DNA of 64,000 bases from Saxidomus purpurata (GCA_022818135.1 JAFMSR010000005.1:35969959-36033958); one strand, 5' to 3'. Shown: positions 33,151 to 46,182, counted from the first letter of the stretch. The notes: generated by a model not told the origin, from the sequence alone. Program-made: numbers and translations.

Positions 33151-35049
33151 ACTCTGTACATATTCACTAAAATTTTAAATAAACATGACAAAGGAAGTTA
33201 CTTTAGCAAAATTGATTAAGAAATAATTTCACAATAGCTAACTTTTGATAAAATTAAATGCACTTTCAATTTCCCTTCATGTCAACTAGTATGTATGTAT
33301 TGCAGAGTTTTATCGTTGGTGCCAGATAATTCATACGACCAATGCCCCCCTGAAGAGTTCAGTTAATTTAGGTTTCTGGGGATGGTGCAAGATACAGAAC
33401 ACATCCCATTAATGATTACAGAGATACAGTCTGGTTCTTTTACATGCCCAGTGTAAAGCACCGATACAATCAGACCTCCTTTTTTTACTTCAAGGATTTA
33501 ACCACTGATCAGCTAATGCCATTATCAATATGTCAACTAGCAGTATTAGAACAAACGATATATATACCAAAACTCAGTATTCATATTCATTCAAATTTGA
33601 CAGTTATCATTTAAAGATCTCAGGGCACACACTGGGCTGAAAAAAGTTGGAGCCACTTTTTTTGGAGTGATAGGGTGGGGTATTCACTCCTGCGACGTGG
33701 CGCGGCGAAAAATTTTCACTTCCCAAAGGCAAATGGTGATATTCTAGCTATACTTAGGGGCCTTTGAAAGACAGTGTGTATACCTTTGAAGCAAGTTTTG
33801 TATTTTATAAAATGTAGTCCTGTGTTGTTTAATTTGCTTAAACCAATACAGGATTACATTTCAAATCCAATCCTTACTTCTAAAGACATACAAACTATTC
33901 TATTTTTTAAAGATGTTGCCTGGTTAATGAAAGCTTGTAAGAAGCCATTGTAACAGATGTTGACAAGTGGCGTTTTGGACAAGTTTCTGTACCTTTTTAT
34001 AGGCTATGAAAATCGTATTTTTCATAGCCTTTTTTTTATATTGTAAGTCTTTCAAAAAAAATATTTTTATCGGCAATAACTTTACTAATTACACACAAGA
34101 TAAGATTGCGGCGACAATGTTTGCAAAATCATCAAGCCGTTCATTATTTCGCCGATTTGTTTATTAATTGAATGATTCTCCGAAATTAAAGGCATCAAAC
34201 ATCTAATCAGCCGTAATTACAACTAGGGATCATGTTTGAGGGTGACTTGGGCGAAATAGTCGCTGTATCTCCAGCCATTTGGCCATGATCGCATAGAAAA
34301 GCGAAAACAAAGTCGCTCTATTTTTCGTAAACACTGACAATGTTTTCGAGTGTCAATCTCAATACCGCACCGCTTACTCACTACCGTTTGCTACATCAGC
34401 TTTCATTGGTCAATAAAAAACTTTAAGCCAATCAAAAGCAGCAAGACAACACAGCGATTTAAAGGTTGACATGTGTAATTTGTTTATTGTCAATTTAATA
34501 GTTGAGTAAACATCGATTATTACGGATTATTTGGTTGCTAATTGATTGCAAAATTTATTTCTCGCGTGTCAAGATGTTTATTTAACGCAGACTGGGTTAC
34601 GATTTAGAACAAGACAAATATGCGGTCAAAATAAGATACTTTTCATTTTCGCCACTAACGATTTTCTTGCCATTTTTACGGTTTAAAGCATTCAGATTCT
34701 TATGAAAGTGGTGAGCCTTTTTCTTAACTCAATTAGTAGTGTCACATAGCTTGGATTTACAGCAAGAATATGCAAACTTCATCTCTGTATCATGTTGGTA
34801 AAATATTACTTTTTTACCAACAGAAACACAAAACAAAAATGTTTGCATCAGGTCTGTCTCTATGAAATAAGTCAAAGATCTTTTTTTTTTGTTCTGCTTA
34901 AGCTCGATCAAGCTATCTACCCATCGTAAAATGTGCTCAGTTTTAAAATATCGGAGCTGTGAAAGGGGTCACACTGCGCCCTTTGGAAGCCCGACCATAG
35001 TTAATTATGTATCGACCATTTAATTGAATACTGAAAGCAATAAAATTAA
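33151..35049. other. MRPL15 upstream sequence, no gene or first exon identified
   Basis: Mostly plain sequence. Minus-strand ATGs near 34290, 34670 and 34990 were inspected as possible first exons of MRPL15, but none gave a presequence-like peptide ending in a phase-0 donor. Confidence 0.35.
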
Positions 35050-35300
35050 TTAATTCACAATTACCCATGGAAGATTTCAATTTGTCCGCACCAATGGACG
35101 AGTGAACACATACTCATTACGATGCACCGTTTTTTAACTTCCGTTGAAATGACCAATCGGAAGTCCTGGTAGATTCCGTTACCCATACATCAAACGAAGC
35201 ATTCTGCCAGGTGTTCCGATTGGCAAATGACGTCATTTATGTGAGGTCATTAAATGTCAGCCATTTTGTTTTGAAAAAATGCAACACATTTCCGTTTAAT
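35050..35300 (-). promoter_or_regulatory. MRPL15: Candidate MRPL15 promoter region
   Basis: A perfect CRE palindrome TGACGTCA (35228-35235) lies beside CCGATTGG (inverse CCAAT, about 35217), a second CCAATCGGAAGT (CCAAT plus ETS core, about 35153), ACTTCCG (inverse ETS, about 35138) and AAAATGGCTGAC on the minus strand (YY1-like, about 35265). This mix is typical of nuclear genes for mitochondrial proteins. The assignment to MRPL15 rests on position and motif type only. Confidence 0.35.
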
Positions 35301-35985
35301 GCAGGTTTGTACTTTGGAAATATCAAAGAGATTCTATTTATGTACACATGTTCCTAAAGTTTGATACCCTTCCTGTTACGCCATAAAAAGTAACATTTCT
35401 TTTAGCAGTCAATACCTTGATTCATGATTCAATGGATATTCGATATCATTATTTTCGTAACTTCGAACGTTTTTGCGACCCCTGGGCCCTAAAAATTCGT
35501 AACATTTTAAAAAATAAATTACTGTTATGCTTTCGCCCGATATAGGTTTTGCCTATTTTCATATTATTTTTTGTCCAAATAAAATCATATCCGAAAACTT
35601 CATCACTCAAGCACATTTTCCGTTCAACCCATGTTAGAAACGTCGTTAAGAGCAATTACCCCAATTGTATATTCTCCTGGCAATGGTTTTAAGGAATTTA
35701 ATTTAACCCTTGGCATGTTTCGAATTAAATTAAACGCTTTTTCAGGTATTTTAGATGTCATTTTTTTCGAAGGTCAGGTTCTCAACCGGTGCATATATAC
35801 TACAATTTGTGCGAATTTGTATACCGGTTTAGGCATGAATGTGGTAAAAGTTTTGGTAACATTTCCTAAACTCTTAAATTAATTTAAAATTTGCCTACTC
35901 ACCTTACTCACCCTATTTACTTAGAAAATAGCAGTAATTGTATTTAATACATTTCAAGACAAATGGCGTCAGTAGATTTATATAA

Positions 35986-36588
35986 AAGGTAATGAAGCTG
36001 TACTCACAATTTAACGAATCTTCATTGGATGTCCATACAGGGATTTTGTGGTGTATCCATATTGAACTTGAAGTTGAAACTCAATGAAACCGAGTAAGAC
36101 GTAACAAAAAGGAAAACGAAATAACGTGAGTCAAGAAGTAAGTAAACAAATGTATAGGCCCCTAGGCCTAATGTCGGTGACTGACGACAATTCTTATTGC
36201 ATGTCGTTTTATTTTTATGTTCGATCTATTACGATATGTTTATTTTAAGTTGCTTTCAGTAATTTTTGTTGATATGTATTATATACTGTTTTGGGTTTAA
36301 TAGCGGGAGTCACTGTCCGTTCAAGGTCATGCTACACCATGCTGAGCAGCACTCCCATGACGGAGGTCTCATACTCCTTCCATTGATATCCACGCAAGAA
36401 ATTGTTATCATTGTGTTGAGTAATTATTTTCTGGAGATCTACTAGTATTAAGTAAAAACGATACCAGGATTTAAATGTTTGGTTGTATTTAACGTTACAC
36501 TGGTGGCAGCGGTGGGTTATTCTTATCTGTTGAGATAATGAATCCAACTGTGTTATTCTGTAAATTGTGAGTACAGCTTCATTACCTT
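35986..36588. repeat. Segment bounded by perfect 28-bp inverted repeats
   Basis: AAGGTAATGAAGCTGTACTC and eight more bases (35986-36013) recur as an exact inverted copy at 36561-36588. The enclosed 603 bases include an LTR-like end TTAACGTTACA and a primer-binding-like TGGTGGCAGCGGTGGG. It may be a MITE, or a rearranged end of the adjoining retrotransposon. Confidence 0.7.
36501..36516 (+). other. Possible retrotransposon primer-binding site
   Basis: TGGTGGCAGCGGTGGG directly after ...AACGTTACAC fits the layout LTR end (CA) then primer-binding site seen in Ty3/gypsy elements. The tRNA was not identified and no partner LTR was found. Confidence 0.4.
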
Positions 36589-36599
36589 ATTCTATGTCA

Positions 36600-38640
36600 A
36601 AAGGTATAGCAGACTCACGTAGTCCTAGCCCCCAGCTTTGGAAGACGGCTTGAACAGGAATTCTTTAGACCATCCGGTACAGTTTATAGATAAATCATTA
36701 ACTGGTGATGGAATTTTGATTGTAGAGGAAAAGTTTTTTTTTCAAAACATGGATTAATGGTTGCTAGAACTTTGTTACATTCTGGTCATTATGTGTAACG
36801 CACAAGACTGTTTAATCAAGGAAATAAGGAAACTAAGATTTTTAATGGAACTGTCATAGCTTTTTTCGAAATAGTTCGTGACATAGAGCAGTTCATTTCA
36901 ACGGAGAAAGTTCCATTTAAGGATCCTTTAGCGACTAGAATCGGAGTTGAGAGTGAAACACTTAAAACAGAGATCTATCGGAGCCCCATTGAGAGTGTGC
37001 TCCACATAGGTGAAATTAAAACAGAACAAATTGTACCGGAACATTTTGGAAACATGTATGGGCAATGTGCTACCGAATCAAATGATGCTCAAGCCTACAG
37101 TTTTAAGAATTTTTTAATTGAAAAGCAAGATACATTCGCTCGCTCTGATGAGGCCGGAAGGACAAACTTAGGTACACACAAAATAAAACTCAAAGATGAA
37201 ACACCTATCAAGGAACCACCAAGACGAATTCCATTGTTCAAAAGAAATGTTATTGAAGAAGGATTAAAGAACTTGAAGGAAAAGGGCCTTATAGAGAAAT
37301 CTGAAAGCCTATGTTCAGCACCAACAGTTAGTGAAAAAGAAAGATGGAACGTGGAGAATGTGTATCGACTACAGAAAATTAATTGAACAGACGATAAAGG
37401 ATGCATAATAACAATAACATTGGCTCACTCTCAGGAGCGTCGTGGTTTACCATACTTGATTGTAGCATGGCATATCATCAGATACCGATGGCAGAAACTG
37501 ACAAAGAAAAAACATTGCATTCTCGACACCGATTTAAGTATCATACCAGTATGTTACTATGTCGTTTGGTCTATGTAATGCTCCTGCGACATTCGAGCGT
37601 ATCGCTGAACGTGCTTCAGATGGATTACAATGGAAAATCCTTGTCTTGTATTCAAATATAGTGGCTTTCAGTAGTGTTTTAAAAATCACATTGAGGACCT
37701 AAGCAGTGTTCTTGATCGATTAATCGATTCAGGATTAAAACTCAAACCCAAAAAGTGCAGTATCTTTCGCCGAGAGACAACTTTTCGTTGTCACGTCATA
37801 TCGAAAGACGGTATCAAACTTGACGAGGAAAAGATAGATGAGTTATCAAACTTGAAAAAGCCAAGGTGTGTGAAGTAGTTACACCAGTTCTTAGGACTAA
37901 CATCTTACTTTCGTAAATATGTATACAACAACACTAAAATTGCTGAACCATTGTATAAATTGAATAAAAGACTTGCACTGAACATGAGATTCAGATTGTG
38001 ACGATTCGTTTCATGCACTGAAAGATTGGTTGATTAGCGCTCCTATCTTAGCATATCCGGACACAGTAGGAGGTGAATTTACTCTCGACTGTAACGCTAG
38101 CTCCTTCGCGATAGGAGCAGTACTCTCACAAATGTAATGGAGAAAGTCATTGCATATGGAAATCGAACATTGAGTAAACCAAAACGACATTAGTGTTTCG
38201 CAAAACGTGAAATGATAGCTGTTGATTATTCTACAAAGTACTTTAAACATTACCTGTTAGGTCGGCACTTCAAAATAAGATCAGACCACGGTTCCCCCGT
38301 TGGTAGTAATTCCAAAGAAGAGTAGTCCTTTTGTGTTTTACATCATTCACAGACCTGGTCCTAAACATGGAAATGCAGATTTCTTATCTAGAGTTGCAAA
38401 AGGCAACATTATTGTCTATAGACAATGTGAAATGCCGACGCTTGCCAGTACCGGTAGTACAGATTGTGTTTCGACAACGGATCGTACAGCATCGACTGGT
38501 GAGAACACAAAATTCAATAAAATAATTGTATTCTGATGCCAGTGCCTCAATACAAGGGTCACATACAATATCCTGATCAATGCCTCGGCCGGCTGGATCC
38601 TTCTAAAACTATAAGTCAGATAAGGAGACAGCACTATATC
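36600..38640 (+). pseudogene. Broken Ty3/gypsy-type pol (protease-RT linker, RT, RNase H)
   Basis: Successive fragments in shifting frames match Ty3/gypsy pol: the linker before RT (about 36830-37130), the RT start with PPRRIPLFKRN and LKEKGLIEKSES (about 37210-37310), FTILDCSMAYHQIPMAE (about 37447-37497), LKLKPKKCSIFRRET (about 37736-37780), FLGLTSYFRKY (about 37885-37920), RNase H pieces (about 38010-38290) and RPGPKHGNADFLSR (about 38352-38394). Frame changes and stops occur near 37320, 37383, 37600, 37660 and later. The YxDD catalytic motif expected near 37640 is destroyed. Gag, protease and integrase are missing. It cannot make a working protein. Confidence 0.9.
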
Positions 38641-38689
38641 AAACAGACTGATTTATAGTCTATTTCTTCTCGAATATGTAACATCTGCA

Positions 38690-39600
38690 AAAAATGTTTG
38701 GACCTAGAATCGTCAAACTTGATGTGGAGGTTTGACCTGACCAACAGATGACCCCTATCGATTTGATTTTGAGGTCAGTAGGTCAAACTTCAAGGTCACG
38801 GTGACCCGTAATTGTAAAACAGTTTCCGATCGATAACTCGAGAACGCTTGGGCCTAATATCTTTAAACTTGATGTGGAGGTTGGTCATAACCGGTATAGG
38901 ACCTCTTAAGGTTTTGAGATAAGAAGTTCAAAGGTCAAGGTCACAGTGACCCAGAATTATAGAATGATTTCCGCTCAATAACTTAAGTAAGGAGTCACCA
39001 ATTGCAAAGAAATTTGGTTTGTATGGTGGTTGCGGGGAGAGGAAGCTTGGGTTGCATTTGGGGTCACTAGGATCAAGGTCAAGGCCACTGATACTAAAAA
39101 TAGAAAAATGGTGTCCGCTTAATAAAATGAGTTAGGAGTGACCAATTGCAACGAAACTTGGTGTGTAGGTAGATTGCATGGAAAGGAAGATATTAAAAAA
39201 AATTTCATTTAGATTTTTTTATATATTGTTTTAAGCATTTTTTTTCAAGGTGGGGGAAGGGGGGAGGGGGCAAGGTCACTGTAACTAAAAATAGATTTTT
39301 TTTCAATATTTTTTAGTTTTAAATTGTTTTCAGCAAAAAAAAAAAAATTTAGGGGTCAAGCTCAAGGTCACTGTTACTAAAGATTAATTTTTTTAAATAA
39401 TAAAATCGTTTCACACACACACACACACACACACACCCCCACACACCACACACACACAATTTTTTAGGTCAAGGACACTACTTAAAATAGATTTTTTCTT
39501 TTTTTTTAGTTTTTAATTGTTTTTTACCAAAAAAAAATATTTTTTTTAGAGGTCAAGGTCACTTCGTAAAAATAAATTTCCTTTTTCGAATTTTTTTTAT
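38690..39600. repeat. Half-site-rich dispersed repeat and low-complexity sequence
   Basis: Units repeat AAACTTGATGTGGAGGTT (about 38717, 38866) and CAAGGTCACNGTGACCC (about 38790, 38935), then decay into T-rich stretches with AAGGTCAAGGTCACT-type motifs (about 39070, 39270, 39360, 39550). A (CA)n microsatellite with interruptions is at 39411-39458, and a G-rich block at 39247-39271. Confidence 0.75.
39411..39458 (+). repeat. (CA)n microsatellite
   Basis: Thirteen CA units to 39436, an interruption of C-runs, then further CA units. Likely length-polymorphic. Confidence 0.95.
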
Positions 39601-39667
39601 TCTACAATTTCTACAGATGCCGTTTTCACGAATTTCACACTGACTTTTACTTTAAAAACTGTTCCTT

Positions 39668-39901
39668 TCATAGTACAACTTTTGCATCAAAGGGAGCATG
39701 TTTCACAAACAGCTCTTGTATTATTAGTGATCCCCCGAGTATTACAAAGGGAAGTGTTTCAATCTGCTCACGATTCAAACACTGGTGCTCATCTGTGAAA
39801 CTTGGAATCACTATGTGAAAAGATTTTCGAAAGAAACAGTTAGGAGTAGTTGGGTTTGATGAATTGCAGGAGGTGTACAACTTTAATGATATCTTAAACA
39901 T
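39668..39901 (-). CDS. Unrecognised 77-codon ORF, possible exon or transposon remnant
   Basis: The minus-strand frame is open for about 90 codons before the first upstream stop. Its composition is balanced and protein-like, with FHIVIPSF, REQIETLPFVILGG and KHAPFDAKVV stretches, unlike the low-complexity ORFs around it. No family was recognised. It could be the last exon of a gene, a fragment of a mobile element, or chance. Confidence 0.25.
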   Translation of the reverse strand: MFKISLKLYTSCNSSNPTTPNCFFRKSFHIVIPSFTDEHQCLNREQIETLPFVILGGSLIIQELFVKHAPFDAKVVL

Positions 39902-42900
39902 AGGTCTGCCTTGTGTCAGACTAGTGACATTATAGTAAAAGTGCTATGCTCTTTAAGGTAAAAAAAAAAAAAATATATATCTGTGGTTCAGGCAACCTGA
40001 CCCTACCTGGCGAAACCCCCTCACCACCCTACCCTAGAGTTTTTTTCCCAAAAAGAATTAAAAATGAAAAAAAAAACTTTTTTTTAATGTGTCCCTACCC
40101 TACCTAGCATACTTGGGACTGTTGCCCTAAACACATATTGTTTTGTTCTAACCTATAGCATTGTTTTTAGATTGTATTAAAAAACAACAAAAAACTTTTC
40201 CCCTCCCCTACCTACAATTTTTAAAACCACAAGATTTTCTTTTGGCCTAATTACAAGTGTATTAATAGGCGAATGTCCCACACCATAATTATTAGTTTCA
40301 CGAGGTAGGGTGCAGAACTACGTCTATTTTGTAGAAAGATACATTATTCAAGTAACAAATATCAAATATCAGAGTGTGCTGCTACTTACTTTTAACATTT
40401 ACTTACATGTTATGTGTATGGTTTCTTACCAGTAGCTAGAAACGCCATCAAATTATCGGCAATTACTTTCCACTCACTTTTAACAAACGTGTATGTATTA
40501 CTTATTTTTTATTGCATTTAAAATGATAAGTCTTATATCTATTTCAATACATTTGAGTGTGTGACTTCAGTCATTTCTGAAACAATTTGTTGAAGTTTCA
40601 GTTATTTGGGGACAATTAAGAAGCTAAGGGTTTTGTAATTTTTAGATCAGAACTGTTTCATCTACCGATGGTTATAACCTTTTGAGAGTAACCAGTACAG
40701 CATGTTTTTCCATTGTTATCATACTATATTCAGTAAAATAGTAGCCATCAGAAGACCTCAATTAACATTTACCACCATATATCACTATGCAGAAATTGTT
40801 GTAAGCCTTTTTTCCCCCATCATACATCTCCGGGTGTTTCTTTCTCCATCAACACTATGGTAACTCCCATATTTGACAAGTTCATCCCTTATCTGTTGGC
40901 TTCACATACATATTCCGGGCAAAATTGTATGTTTTGGATTCTCGAGATGATTTTAACTCTAGTAACATCCATCTTAAATTCAGCTGATCTTTAGGCCATA
41001 ATTAGATATATTTTAGATTCATGAAAATGAATGGAAGGACATACCGGTGTTTGAAACAGTTTGTGAACTTGTGTAGAGTAGTAAATATTTAAGATAAAGT
41101 GTGATTGTGGTCTATGTTTTGTTGATATGCACGTGCCCTTTATCCCATAGGAATTATGGTTTGAGTTTGTATGACTTGCTGTGTGCTGACTCCTCATTCT
41201 AGTTCCGACTTTTGCCTTCATGTTGGTCACTTTAGTTCAATGCCAGTGTTTGTGTGAATGAATACCTTTTTCTGCTCTAAACCACTTTTCTTTTTTCTTT
41301 ACAAAACTCAACAAGACTGAATGGTTTTCCACATGGTTTTATTAATGTCAACCAGATTTCAAATGACAGATTCCTCATGACATGAAGTACACAATACAAA
41401 ACACATGGTTTTACTTGAAAGCTATGGCTCTCATAGATCTACTACTATATTACATATATATAACATAACATGACATAAAATTGAGTTTGTTCTGTTAAAC
41501 AATTGATCAGGTTTCAAATTGTCTCCCCTTAATCATGTGCATATGTATACTTTGATTGGGTAAATTGCAATGCAAGGTGCAAATGAAGATAAATTTCTAT
41601 CAGTTTTCTACATGGCTTGAACACCAGGCACCTGTGAATCAATTTACACTTTATTAATCAAGATTTGCATTGTAAACTTAGAAAAAAAAACTTGCTACTA
41701 ACAATAAATTGACATCAGAAGTTTTGGCATGCTGATTTTTATCCTATAACAAACAATTACTCTTAAACCTTCAAAAATAAGCCTGCTTTAAATCAAAACT
41801 GGACATGCTCAACTTTAAATTTTGGTAATACCTTTTGTTGATCAAAGGGGTAAGTATTTGAATAACAAACTATATGCAGAGTTCCTTCCCCTTAATGTAT
41901 CAGTCATTACTGCCAACACGAATCGTTTTAAAATCCTTTGATCAAAGCTTAAAGATTAAATTTGATAACTGCTAGTGCATGTATGGTATGAATATTTAAT
42001 CTTACATTCTATGTCAGATACATGAAGTGGTAAAAAATAATTGCTTTACATATTATTTTTAACATATAACATGTTTCCATGGTTACATGTGCGAAGGCAG
42101 TGATCTGAGAGCAGAGCTCTTTAAATTGCTTTGAGAAGTTTGAGTGGTAAGTGAAGATATCATGACATCATTTTCTCACACAAAAAAAATGTCATTTTAT
42201 TCTAATGGCAAACAAAAATATACACTACTTTATAAATGCATGAACGGTAAAGTGTTTTCTATTTACACCGAAAATTGTAAGATTATACCAATGAATGTAA
42301 AGAAAAACAAAATCCCACAAAATTATGATTACAAAATGGGCATAACAAATGCTGTGTTTTATTAATAAATGCCAGATTCAATCTAGAGACAGCTTGTGAA
42401 AAACAACATGAAGAAACAAAAATACCTGAAAATAAATATTAAGTATATGTGAAATATTTTATGGATTTGATTGCTCGACAAAAATAGGAACAGAAGAAAA
42501 CAATGGGCCAGCAAAAATAAAAACTTTAATCAAATTCACTGGTAGAAAAATAACTCTTTTATAGCCTCACAGTCAATTAACAGAAAACTCACATTTATAT
42601 AAGATATGATACCATAGACTATTTGTATTTAAAAACTTCAACATTTTGTATGATTCGTGGAGGACTATCCCAAAAAATGCAATGAAAAATTCCGCAATTA
42701 TTTCATTCTGGGCTAATGTGTGAATTCATCTTAGTAACATGCAAAATGCTTAGCAAATACCATAGAACTTATATGAAGTCCCTTGCCATTTAGCATTGTT
42801 CAGATATCAAATTTTTAAATATTAACAAATACACGTAATATGAATAATGGATAGGGAAACACTCGCTGCCATTTGTAAAGTGAAACATAATTCTGATAGT

Positions 42901-43600
42901 TATTGCTCAAATTTCTGACCACAGATCTAAAGTGAACACAGTAAATAAACAATATGTGAAAAATGTTAAAGATATGAAATACAAAGTGTAATTAAATCCC
43001 CTTTTTTGGCTGATGTAGTGATTAACAACCATAATGTACTAAAACATGTATCTTAATTTTATCGTTTGTTTTAAACCTCAAATGAAGTCAGCTGATGTAA
43101 GAGAATCAGCATCAATGAGATTCAAGATATCTGCCTAAATAAAAGTATACCATAACAATAAGCTTCAGATGCTGCTGTATCACTCACTTGAGTCAACAGT
43201 GAAAGTCTGTCACACAAATCAGCTCAGCATGATGATTACAATTTCAGAGTCAGTCGGATTACATGGATTACACCCCCTTAATGTGACAGGGTACTAAACA
43301 CATGTTTGACTGAAAGCTTTAGTGGACCAAGGCTGTAACTCCTTATTCTACTTTAGTTATAGCCTTGTTACACTGGAAGGACCAGTAATTCTAAAATGTG
43401 TAAACCAGTGTCTCACTTTTGACAGACAGTCAGTCTTACCCTAAACAAACAGTAAAATTAGATGAAATTACATAAAAGAATGCAGTTTTGTCCACCACAT
43501 CTTATTTCTTCTATTGTCCTTAAAACAAAAGTAGCATTTTAACAGTACCATAACAAGTTACTTTGAATAGACTTAATGGAGACTGGTAGCTTAATCTGTC
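39902..43600. other. AT-rich intergenic sequence, no gene seen
   Basis: Starts with CCCTACC-rich low-complexity sequence (about 40000-40220). The rest is unique-looking AT-rich sequence. A minus-strand AATAAA near 41338 could be a poly(A) signal, but no coding exon precedes it nearby. Confidence 0.4.
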
Positions 43601-43614
43601 TATAAGTTCAATAA

Positions 43615-43740
43615 CTTATAAGGGCTTTAGACTGTGGACCAGTCTAAAATCCCTGACTTCTGATTGGTTACAAATGAGTTGAGTTTGGAAGCCAACAAAT
43701 CAGGAGCCAGTGGTTTCAGACTGGCGTCATTGAAAAAGTG
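43615..43740. repeat. Palindromic MITE-like repeat
   Basis: The left part, TTTAGACTG..CCAGTCTAAAAT..TCTGATTGG, is roughly inverted in the right part, CCAACAAATCAGGAGCCAGTGG..CAGACTGGCG. A related sequence with TCTGATTGG, CCAATCAGG and TTTTAGACTGGTCT is cut by the right window edge (63905-64000). Confidence 0.6.
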
Positions 43741-43774
43741 TTATAGCCACAGCTTGATAAACTAGGGTTGCTAG

Positions 43775-43851
43775 CATAGAAATGTGATCCTGAATGTCAG
43801 ATTTGCTTGATCCTACCACAAAGAGTCAATCTTCTGGATCACATTTCTATG
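43775..43851. repeat. Perfect 16-bp inverted repeat (hairpin)
   Basis: CATAGAAATGTGATCC at 43775-43790 is exactly inverted at 43836-43851, with a 45-base spacer. It directly follows the palindromic repeat ending near 43740. Confidence 0.8.
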
Positions 43852-46182
43852 GCAATGATCCTTTTATCATATATCTTTAGATACCTCATTTTTGACAGAA
43901 CATTTAAAGGTATATATTTAAATTAGCTATTGCCCTTTACTTGCAAAATTAGTTCTACAAAACTGAAGAAAAAATTCATTCACCCAATCAGTTGCAATTA
44001 AATAAACAATACAATGTCTACTGAGAAGTAGGCCATGTTACAGTATACATAATATATACATAGATGATGGGCGATTTTATCTGATCAGAGATGAGATTCT
44101 AATTTGTATGTATAAATCACATAACATATATTTTATACTTAAAATTATTTACATAAAATTTTCATTTACAGTGCATTTATATAAATATCAACATAGAAAT
44201 ACTACAACAGCATTTCCTGAACTCCTCTAAGAACTAAACCTGCTGTATCTGGGTTAACAGGAATGATTTTGTTCTAATTGTTATAAAGTCACATTAGTTG
44301 AAACACACTCTTTAAATTCTTCTCTTTTTAAATGGATGTCAGAAAATTCAAAAGATTTAAATTGCCTAAAAATTACAGTGAATCCCAATCAATTATTTAA
44401 TTATTATGTATAGTTAAATCTTTGACTTGTGTTTAAATATAAAACAGGATTTTCTTTCATCTGATCAGACAGACAGAATACATATACTTTCACATAGGAT
44501 TCTTTCTGATACTTCAGACACATGGACACATGACAAAAGCAATCACATGTTTAGTGTACATAAAATGAATCGGTGTTGTACAAAAGAGGATTCAAAGAAC
44601 ACAAAAGTTCCTAACTGGGTCAGCATGCCATAAGAATAAAAGAAGTAAAGATTGAAAAAAACATTTGTGTTATGCTTTTCAAAACATACATTTTTTCTTT
44701 CATTCCTGATAACCAGCTACAACAGTTTTGTACCAATCTCTCAGTTTCATTTAAATAAATAAATCATTATCAATGACATGCAAAAAATGTAAAACCAACA
44801 AAAAATTTCAAAGTCAAAAAATCAATCAAATTATTGTAACAAAGTGGCATACCATTTAACAATTTTCTCTCAGTACATCTATAAAGAAGGAGTCAACTAG
44901 TCTACATAAAATATAATTTTGTTATGTTAACAGAACGGTGCTAATTCGCATACAGTTCAACCTGTATTAGTGGTCACCTAGTAGAGTAAGTATCTGCTAA
45001 CCTGAGGCTGCTAGTACCCAGTACCGCTCTTACTTACACTGTCACTGTTACGATGACTTGCTTCAAGTCATCATGTTTGTTTAATACGTTGACTGACCAC
45101 TTAAGGTCCAACTGATATATGATAATAAATATAACTCTTTTTTTTTCAACTGCATGTTTAACATTGATTCAAAGTAAAATACATATGTCACAAAAGTCTT
45201 CTCCTTTCACTCACATATATTATATTTTTACCCTCAGATGATACCAAATACTCCATTACAGATTATGGCTTGCTATAACCATGTGAATTATCCAGTCAAA
45301 ATAATAAGTAATCCTGAATATTTAAGTAAAATTATTTATTTCCAAACATGTATTTTTTTATTTGATAAGTTTGTCAAGCTCATTCTTGAGATATGTAGCC
45401 ATAGAAACAGTTTACGTCTGCAGCATACATTTGAGACATATCACCTATTAATTGACCTTGTTTGATTTCACACCAAAGACAAGTTTTCCATTTTGTAAAT
45501 AATAGTGTATCACTAACAAATAGTTTACTTTACATAAAAATGCATACTGATAATTTTTAATGAAAAGAAAAAGAAGAAAAACACAACCACCTAAACGACT
45601 TACATGTACTCCCCTAGTGTTTTCTCCAGGACACCTCTCAGTAACCACAACACTTCCGAGACAGTGAGAAGGTAATGTATACAACTGCGGACAAGACAAC
45701 TCGATGATACAAATAAATGACATCTATTTTATATATGCAAAAAATATTAATGAACACTTGAGCAATTTTTTGATGTACTATGACTGTAAGAACACAGTTT
45801 CCAGTATGTGCTCTAATTAAGTGTATGTGAGAACACAGTTCTGAACATGCTCTGTGAAACCATCATGTTTTGTGGGCAGAAACTCTCATTCGTTCACTAT
45901 TAGATTCTTTGAAAAAGGAACAAAGTTTACATAAACATTTGCATGTGTTAACACAACATTTCACAATGGCATAGAGGCTCATTTTGTAGTCTACTCATGT
46001 ATGTAAGCTCTTATTTGTATTGTTATGAAAAATACACTATGAACAGTTACTGTTGCTGTTATGAAGATAGAATTAAGTTGTATAGAATGATATATTTCTA
46101 TTGTAACTATGGTGATACTCATTTCTTTATGAATATATATCAGTGTTAAATGTATTTCTTAAAACTACCATGGTCACTTTGA
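43852..46182. other. AT-rich intergenic sequence, no gene seen
   Basis: Only chance ORFs. A short segment at 45570-45690 (GTGTTTTCTCCAGGACACC) looks repeat-like but could not be assigned. Confidence 0.4.

Noticed and set aside
35225..35290. Minus-strand ATG in AAAATGGCTGAC as the MRPL15 start
   Set aside because: It meets a stop after four codons with no donor before it.
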